Below the pieces are notes generated by a model that had not been told where the DNA came from, did not search any database, and saw only the letters and a list, made by a program, of their open reading frames with translations. A stretch of 9,515 nucleotides of DNA, taken from the NCBI GenBank assembly GCA_020724105.1, contig DYHP01000034.1, positions 1 to 9,515 on the forward strand, read 5' to 3'. Origin of the DNA: Candidatus Methylomirabilis sp. (lineage in GTDB: Bacteria > Patescibacteriota > Patescibacteriia > DYHP01). This document shows, in pieces, positions 6,566 to 9,515 of this stretch; the stretch's first letter is position 1, and each line of letters starts with the position of its first letter. The translations under genes were made by a program, and so were the position numbers.

Positions 6566-6796
6566 CTATTGAATAAGAAACGGCAATAATCCAGTCACCC
6601 GCGCTTTTTTTATCGCATTCGCCAGTTTTCTTTGGTGCCAGGCGCAAACCCCGCTTCTTTTCCGTGGCATAATTTTGCCGTAAGAGGAAATAAATTTTTT
6701 TAAAGTTTCAGCGTCTTTAAAGTCAATGTTTCTGACGCCGGAAACGCAAAAAAAACAGGCGCTGGCTCTTGGTTTGCTTGCGGTTCTAAATAGCAT
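6566..6796 (-). CDS. rpsR: 30S ribosomal protein bS18
   Basis: Small-subunit protein that pairs with bS6 on the platform of the 30S subunit. At 76 aa the length is normal. Diagnostic segments are CFFC at 14-17, IDFKDAETLKKFISSYGKI and the C-terminal HQRKLANAIKKARVTGLLPF. The N-terminus before CFFC is short and basic. It is the last gene of the rpsF-ssb-rpsR cluster but is separated from ssb by 249 bp, so it may have its own promoter or leader. The start at 6796 is the only in-frame ATG that gives a normal N-terminus; no Shine-Dalgarno sequence is seen. The stop is TAG. Confidence 0.97.
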   Translation of the reverse strand: MLFRTASKPRASACFFCVSGVRNIDFKDAETLKKFISSYGKIMPRKRSGVCAWHQRKLANAIKKARVTGLLPFLIQ

Positions 6797-7045
6797 ACTC
6801 AGTATATCAACCTTGATGTCAAAGATTCATTTGGAGATAAACGACTATCTTAACATCAAAGTTGGTTTGGATTAAAACGCAAGGATTATTTTTAAAATTT
6901 GATTTAATACCTCAATAATACCTGTTGAAACCCGAGTTGGCAAAAGTCACAATTAACAGTTAAGACCCGCCACTATCAAGGTTGTATTACTGGGCATATT
7001 TTGTAGAAGCCGAATTACGCTGTACTCATCGGCGTTTATCTGCTT
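6797..7045. other. Repeat-bearing spacer between ssb and rpsR
   Basis: No gene is visible in these 249 bp. On the rpsR side, 6815-6826 and 6847-6857 form a bulged stem around a 20-nt loop, about 20 bp upstream of the rpsR start. The 10-mer CAACCTTGAT (6808-6817) recurs inverted at 6975-6984. A TTGACA and a TATACT box occur just before rpsR on the minus strand but only 10 bp apart, so they do not make a normal promoter. Near ssb lies a member of the GCCGAACTACGCTGA repeat family (7004-7022). Confidence 0.5.
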
Positions 7046-7048
7046 CTA
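7004..7048. repeat. GCCGAACTACGCTGA-family repeat at the ssb stop
   Basis: TAGAAGCCGAATTACGCTG (7004-7022) is a close variant of the sequence bounding the GxxExxY gene. With GCTTCTA (7042-7048) it makes an interrupted hairpin. The TAG stop of ssb (7048-7046) is part of that right arm. Confidence 0.7.
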
Positions 7049-7468
7049 GAATGGTATTTCCTCCACCTTAACTTCTTCGGTCGGGGTTTCCGCGGACACC
7101 GGCTCGGATGAGGAGGACACTGCCGCGCCTTTGTTTTCAGGCGCCCTGTCGAGCATTATCATGTTTTCGGCAATAATTTCGGTGCGGTAGCGTTTGACGC
7201 CATCTTGTCCCGTCCAGTCCCTTGTCTGCAATCTGCCTTCAACATAGACCTTTCTTCCCTTACCCAAGTATTGGGCGCAGATTTCGCCTAATTTTCCCCA
7301 GGCGACGACATTGTGAAATTCCGGCTTTTCTTGCTTTTGTCCTTGGGAGTCGGTCCATTTGTGCGAAGTGGCGACGGAAAACGAGGTCACCGATTGGCCG
7401 CTTGGTATGGTTCGCGATTCCGGGTCTCTAGTTAAATTTCCTATAACCATTGCTTTATTGAGGTTCAT
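7046..7468 (-). CDS. ssb: Single-stranded DNA-binding protein
   Basis: Binds single-stranded DNA during replication, repair and recombination, and recruits partner enzymes through its tail. The 140-aa protein has an N-terminal OB fold (1-110: MNLNKAMVIGNLTRDPESRT, SFSVATSHKW, FHNVVAWGKLGEICAQYLGK, VYVEGRLQTRDW, YRTEIIAENMIML), a short Ser/Glu-rich linker, and the acidic tip EEIPF, a conservative form of the usual DDIPF. In many bacteria it lies directly between rpsF and rpsR; here the GxxExxY gene has come between it and rpsF. The start at 7468 matches the family N-terminus. No Shine-Dalgarno sequence; the start lies 8 bp beyond an inverted-repeat arm, so its expression may depend on read-through from rpsF or on signals in that repeat. 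Confidence 0.98.
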   Translation of the reverse strand: MNLNKAMVIGNLTRDPESRTIPSGQSVTSFSVATSHKWTDSQGQKQEKPEFHNVVAWGKLGEICAQYLGKGRKVYVEGRLQTRDWTGQDGVKRYRTEIIAENMIMLDRAPENKGAAVSSSSEPVSAETPTEEVKVEEIPF

Positions 7469-7475
7469 ATATTTT

Positions 7476-7495
7476 TAGAAGCCGAACTACGCTGA
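7476..7495 (+). repeat. Left inverted-repeat arm of the GxxExxY cassette
   Basis: TAGAAGCCGAACTACGCTGA. It pairs as an inverted repeat with 7970-7990 (about 16 of 20 positions when aligned with a one-base offset). The TAG stop of the GxxExxY gene (7489-7487) lies within it. Confidence 0.75.
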
Positions 7496-7945
7496 TTTAG
7501 AACGCTGATTGACGCCGAAATCAGTATGTCCAACATTCAAATATTTTTGTCGCGCTTTATCATAGACACGACGTTTAATTTCTAAATTTTTTGGTCCAAA
7601 ATTTATTAAAAACCCCAACTTATAATCTGATCCCCTTAAATAATACCAAAACTGTCTTTTATCTTCGTCAGTTAAATATTCTTTTGATTTAAGTTCAAGT
7701 AAAATGCATTCATTTACAATTAGGTCAGGATTGTAAGTACCCACTTTAACACCTTTATAGTAGATATCTATTCGTTTTTGTTGTTCCACACTAAATCCTA
7801 AATCTTCCAATTCCTTTTTAAGAGCTCGTTCAGTCACTTTTTCTTTAAAGACTCCTTTAAATGTATGCCAAATCCTAAAACAGGCGCCTCTGATTTTGTA
7901 AGAATCTTCTTCGTAAAGGAAATCCGTCACATAGTGATTAGGCAT
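7487..7945 (-). CDS. GxxExxY-family protein (PD-(D/E)XK nuclease-like fold)
   Basis: A 152-aa protein of the GxxExxY family, whose function is unknown. Visible motifs: the N-terminal helix (SYKIRGACFRIWHTFKGVFK) with the signature region GVFKEKVTERAL (31-42), in which Thr38 stands where the family usually has Tyr; then YNPDLIV (71-77) and ILLELKSKE (81-89), giving Asp74, Glu84 and Lys86 of a PD-(D/E)XK active site; then QFWYYLRGSDYKLGFLINFG (98-117). These suggest a nuclease-like fold, but no substrate can be named. The last residues (about GVNQRSKSA) are encoded by flanking repeat DNA, and the stop lies inside the repeat arm. The gene is much richer in AT than rpsF and ssb on either side. 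Start at 7945; no Shine-Dalgarno sequence. Family confident, function not. Confidence 0.88.
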   Translation of the reverse strand: MPNHYVTDFLYEEDSYKIRGACFRIWHTFKGVFKEKVTERALKKELEDLGFSVEQQKRIDIYYKGVKVGTYNPDLIVNECILLELKSKEYLTDEDKRQFWYYLRGSDYKLGFLINFGPKNLEIKRRVYDKARQKYLNVGHTDFGVNQRSKSA

Positions 7946-7969
7946 ATCAGCGTTTTTTTAGCGTACTTA

Positions 7970-7990
7970 TCAGCGTTGAATCGGCTTCTA
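7970..7990 (-). repeat. Right inverted-repeat arm of the GxxExxY cassette
   Basis: On the minus strand TAGAAGCCGATTCAACGCTGA. Its first three bases are the TAG stop codon of rpsF (7990-7988). It is the inverted partner of 7476-7495. Confidence 0.75.
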
Positions 7991-8455
7991 CTCTTTTAAT
8001 AATTCCTCTAATTTTTTATCCAATTCTTCAAGTTTGATTTTTTCCGTTTTTCCGCCTTCGTCGGGCTTCGGCGTGACAGGAGGTTCTTTTATTTCTTTCG
8101 CCGCTTGTTTCGGTTTAACGTATTTCTTTTCTCTCTTTTCTCGAAAGTCTCTTATGACGGGCGCCTGGGTTGCCTTAAATTTGAACACATTGTGCCTGAT
8201 GATGTTGGGCTCTAGTCTCAATTTTTCGTCTATTTTTTTGATTTGCTCTTCGTTGCCTTCAAATTTCATTTGTCCGTAAATGCCAAAATGGCAGCGTTTT
8301 ACGGGATACGCCAATTGTCTTTTTTCAAAAGGTTTTGTCCCCAGAATATTTACCCGAGCTTCTTTTAGAATTTTTCGCACCTCTTTTTCAATGTCGAAAG
8401 TTTCCTGCCAGGTAAATTTAGGTGGTATAATATATAATAATTCGTAAACCTTCAT
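7988..8455 (-). CDS. rpsF: 30S ribosomal protein bS6
   Basis: Small-subunit protein that binds bS18 on the 30S platform. The N-terminal 95 residues carry the ferredoxin-like fold and typical features: MKVYELLYIIPPKFTWQET, GTKPFEKRQLAYPVKRCHFG and LRLEPNIIRHNVFK. At 155 aa it is longer than E. coli bS6 in its folded part, with a charged Lys/Glu/Pro-rich tail (about 107-155) ending LEELDKKLEELLKE, a likely helix. The ATG at 8455 gives the family N-terminus. A 10-bp tandem duplication places a second ATG at 8465 in another frame. The TAG stop belongs to the repeat arm that bounds the GxxExxY gene. First gene of the minus-strand cluster; divergent from the methyltransferase gene. Confidence 0.95.
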   Translation of the reverse strand: MKVYELLYIIPPKFTWQETFDIEKEVRKILKEARVNILGTKPFEKRQLAYPVKRCHFGIYGQMKFEGNEEQIKKIDEKLRLEPNIIRHNVFKFKATQAPVIRDFREKREKKYVKPKQAAKEIKEPPVTPKPDEGGKTEKIKLEELDKKLEELLKE

Positions 8456-8465
8456 AAACCTTCAT
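8446..8465 (-). repeat. 10-bp tandem duplication at the rpsF start
   Basis: On the minus strand ATGAAGGTTT is repeated twice head to tail (8465-8456 and 8455-8446). The downstream copy starts rpsF (MKVYELL). The upstream copy starts a reading frame of about 15 codons (MKVYEGLRI and on) that overlaps the rpsF start in another frame. The first copy also places GAAGG three bases before the true ATG, a weak Shine-Dalgarno-like sequence at a short distance. Confidence 0.8.
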
Positions 8466-8527
8466 AATTTTATTGATGCTTATGACTAAATGTTGCGGCA
8501 TTAGAAGATTTTGTGCGGCGTTTTATC

Positions 8528-8575
8528 GCCGAACTACGCTGAATGCCTTCGGCGTACAACGCCGAACAACGCTGA
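8528..8575. repeat. Two copies of the GCCGAACTACGCTGA repeat upstream of rpsF
   Basis: GCCGAACTACGCTGA (8528-8542) and GCCGAACAACGCTGA (8561-8575) are direct repeats with one difference. Between them, GCC-TTC-GGC and a following CGTACAACGCC can form small hairpins. They belong to the same family as the arms around the GxxExxY gene. They lie in the 164-bp divergent spacer between rpsF and the methyltransferase gene, in which no clear promoter could be assigned. Confidence 0.75.
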
Positions 8576-8619
8576 AAATACTATTTATTACATTACATTA
8601 AAGAGAAAAAGTTGTCAAT

Positions 8620-9515
8620 ATGCTGTATTTTTTTATTTTAGGAAGCTGCCCCTTGCTTTCGCTCGCGGAAATCGTTTCTGTTTTTGGGGAGCAGGTGAAA
8701 TTGGCGAGTTTTGCGGATAATTTCGTTGTTTTTGCCCCGCGCCGCGCTGGGCGCGAGGCAACCCCGAACCACATAGGGTGCGGGGTTGAATTTGGGAAAG
8801 AATTAAATCCATCCAAGATTTTAAATACGCTGGGCGGTTCGATTAAATTCGGTGAAATTATAGAGGGAAACCCAAAGAATCTATCTGATTTGATTTTTTA
8901 CGCCCTCGCCAGACAGGGGGGGGTAGTAGAGCCCCGCTTCACTACCCCCCAAGGCAAGGAAAACAAATTATTTTTTGGCATCAGCGCCTACGGAAAACAG
9001 GCGTTTAAGACAAGGGAAGTCGGGCTGGAGATTAAAAAAAGAATCAAAGAAGCGGGAAGAAGTTGCCGCTTCGTCGTTTCCCGCGAAAAAAACCTTTCCT
9101 CAGTAGTGGTAAAAACCAATAAACTGCTAAGTCCGCAGGGCGCCGAGTTTGTAATTTTGGATGATGGCAAGAAAAAATTTTTAGGCAAGACGCTCGCGGT
9201 GCAGGAGTTTGAGGAGTATGAAAAAAGAGATTTTCCAAAGCCGGCCCGCAGCATGCTCCGCGGAATGCTGCCGCCAAAATTGGCAAAGATGATGGTGAAC
9301 TTGGCCGACGCCCCAAAAGACGGCGTAATTTTAGACCCCTTTTGCGGCACCGGAACAATACTCGGCGAAGCCATCTTGCTCGGCTATAAAAATATTATTG
9401 GCGCAGACATTGACTCGGTAGCGATAAGAGCGACAGAAGAAAATCTCCAATGGCTTCATCAGAATTTCCAATTTCCTCCGACAACGTCGAAAGTCCTCGA
9501 TGGAATCGGGACAAT
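8620..9515 (+). CDS. Trm11/TrmG10-like THUMP methyltransferase, 5' part
   Basis: Truncated by the window edge after 298 codons. Likely an S-adenosylmethionine-dependent tRNA guanosine N2-methyltransferase of the Trm11/TrmG10 group. The N-terminus MLYFFILGSCPLLSLAEI is typical of that group, a THUMP-like region covers about 110-190, and a linker YEKRDFPKPARSMLRGMLPP (200-219), then KLAKMMVNLA, leads to methyltransferase motif I DPFCGTGTI (239-247) and the acidic GADIDS loop (Asp263, Asp265). The catalytic motif (DPPY-like in relatives) would lie beyond the edge. The start follows an in-frame TAA at 8599-8601 and is the first ATG. Residues about 39-57 and 100-111 are encoded by DNA palindromes and look like in-frame insertions. 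Substrate inferred from family; a DNA or rRNA target cannot be excluded. Divergent from rpsF. Confidence 0.85.
   Translation, partial: MLYFFILGSCPLLSLAEIVSVFGEQVKLASFADNFVVFAPRRAGREATPNHIGCGVEFGKELNPSKILNTLGGSIKFGEIIEGNPKNLSDLIFYALARQGGVVEPRFTTPQGKENKLFFGISAYGKQAFKTREVGLEIKKRIKEAGRSCRFVVSREKNLSSVVVKTNKLLSPQGAEFVILDDGKKKFLGKTLAVQEFEEYEKRDFPKPARSMLRGMLPPKLAKMMVNLADAPKDGVILDPFCGTGTILGEAILLGYKNIIGADIDSVAIRATEENLQWLHQNFQFPPTTSKVLDGIGT
8738..8788. repeat. Double hairpin inside the methyltransferase gene
   Basis: Two adjacent stems: CGCGCC-GCGCTG-GGCGCG (8738-8755) and CAACCCCG (8759-8766) with CGGGGTTG (8781-8788). They are read in frame as about residues 39-57 (APRRAGREATPNHIGCGV), between the conserved-looking NFVVF strand and LNPSKILNTLGG. 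The peptide is unlike its surroundings, suggesting insertion of a repeat element. Confidence 0.7.
8916..8950. repeat. G8 tract and 10-bp perfect hairpin inside the methyltransferase gene
   Basis: GGGGGGTAGT (8918-8927) pairs perfectly with ACTACCCCCC (8941-8950) around a 13-nt loop; the G run totals eight (8916-8923). It is read in frame as about residues 100-111 (GGVVEPRFTTPQ) between two ordinary-looking protein segments. A change in the G count would shift the frame. Confidence 0.75.

Larger units (their letters stand above)
7476..7990 (-). mobile_element. Putative GxxExxY cassette with inverted-repeat ends
   Basis: A 515-bp unit between rpsF and ssb, holding one AT-rich gene and bounded by about 20-bp inverted repeats (7476-7495 and 7970-7990). 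Further partial repeats (CAGCGT, GCCGA words) fill the spaces between the arms and the gene. Inner 60-bp lines of the gene are about 27-32% GC by count, against about 52% in a line of ssb. The insertion interrupts a widely conserved gene order. No transposase is present and no target duplication was recognised, so mobility is an inference; it could equally be an old acquisition in repeat-rich spacer DNA. Confidence 0.4.

Noticed and set aside
6444..6647. Minus-strand frame overlapping the end of rpsR
   Set aside because: Out of frame with rpsR and made mostly of intergenic repeat sequence.
6798..6820. TTGACA and TATACT boxes before rpsR on the minus strand
   Set aside because: The spacing is only about 10 bp and the second box almost touches the start codon, so a normal promoter is not supported.
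7476..8575. CRISPR-like array from the repeated GCCGAACTACGCTGA words
   Set aside because: Copies are few, irregularly spaced, in both orientations and separated by genes; no regular spacers and no cas genes.
8988..9374. Minus-strand frames (8988-9374 and 9044-9358) opposite the methyltransferase
   Set aside because: The plus strand is open across the same region with a clear methyltransferase motif; these are shadows.
1..9515. Alternative genetic code (UGA as glycine)
   Set aside because: Core genes contain no in-frame TGA and have normal lengths under the standard code.

Overview
The window looks like a chromosomal segment from an ultra-small bacterium of the Candidate Phyla Radiation, most likely Parcubacteria-like. 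This is an inference from gene content and style; no rRNA gene is present to prove it. Supporting signs are the short, family-typical core proteins, the use of the standard code with only TAA and TAG stops, starts without a recognisable Shine-Dalgarno sequence, and intergenic spaces filled with short palindromic or tandem repeats that often spill into the coding regions. Base composition is mixed, GC in the forties by eye, with one clearly AT-rich gene.

Layout. Positions 1-207 are a repeat-bearing leader. A plus-strand block follows: ftsK (208-2418), a RodZ-like membrane helix-turn-helix protein (2456-3175) and recA (3366-4472). A structured palindromic element (4474-4527) separates recA from the convergent minus-strand gene efp (4555-5115). 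Upstream of efp on the same strand is epmA (5313-6356), the enzyme that modifies EF-P. A second minus-strand block, in transcription order, is rpsF (8455-7988), a GxxExxY-family gene (7945-7487), ssb (7468-7046) and rpsR (6796-6566). This is the classic rpsF-ssb-rpsR cluster with an AT-rich insert between rpsF and ssb. Diverging from rpsF, a Trm11/TrmG10-like methyltransferase (from 8620) runs off the right edge.

Functional themes are chromosome segregation and cell shape (FtsK, RodZ-like), recombination and single-strand DNA handling (RecA, SSB), relief of ribosome stalling (EF-P and EpmA), the small ribosomal subunit (bS6, bS18) and probably tRNA modification (the methyltransferase).

The most unusual content is repetitive DNA. 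(1) A 191-bp sequence is present as two inverted copies (3171-3361 and 5127-5317; 181/191 identical, no gaps). Each starts at the stop codon of the upstream gene and ends a few bases before the start of recA or efp, so the recA-efp block sits between invertible arms. (2) The GxxExxY gene is bounded by about 20-bp inverted repeats related to the sequence GCCGAACTACGCTGA, more copies of which lie around the same gene cluster and which supply stop codons to neighbouring genes. (3) Perfect or near-perfect palindromes sit in frame inside ftsK and the methyltransferase gene, hairpins lie in the RodZ-like linker, and a 7-bp tandem repeat lies inside epmA. These recall protein-coding palindromic elements. 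No tRNA, rRNA, CRISPR array, classical IS element or prophage gene was seen.
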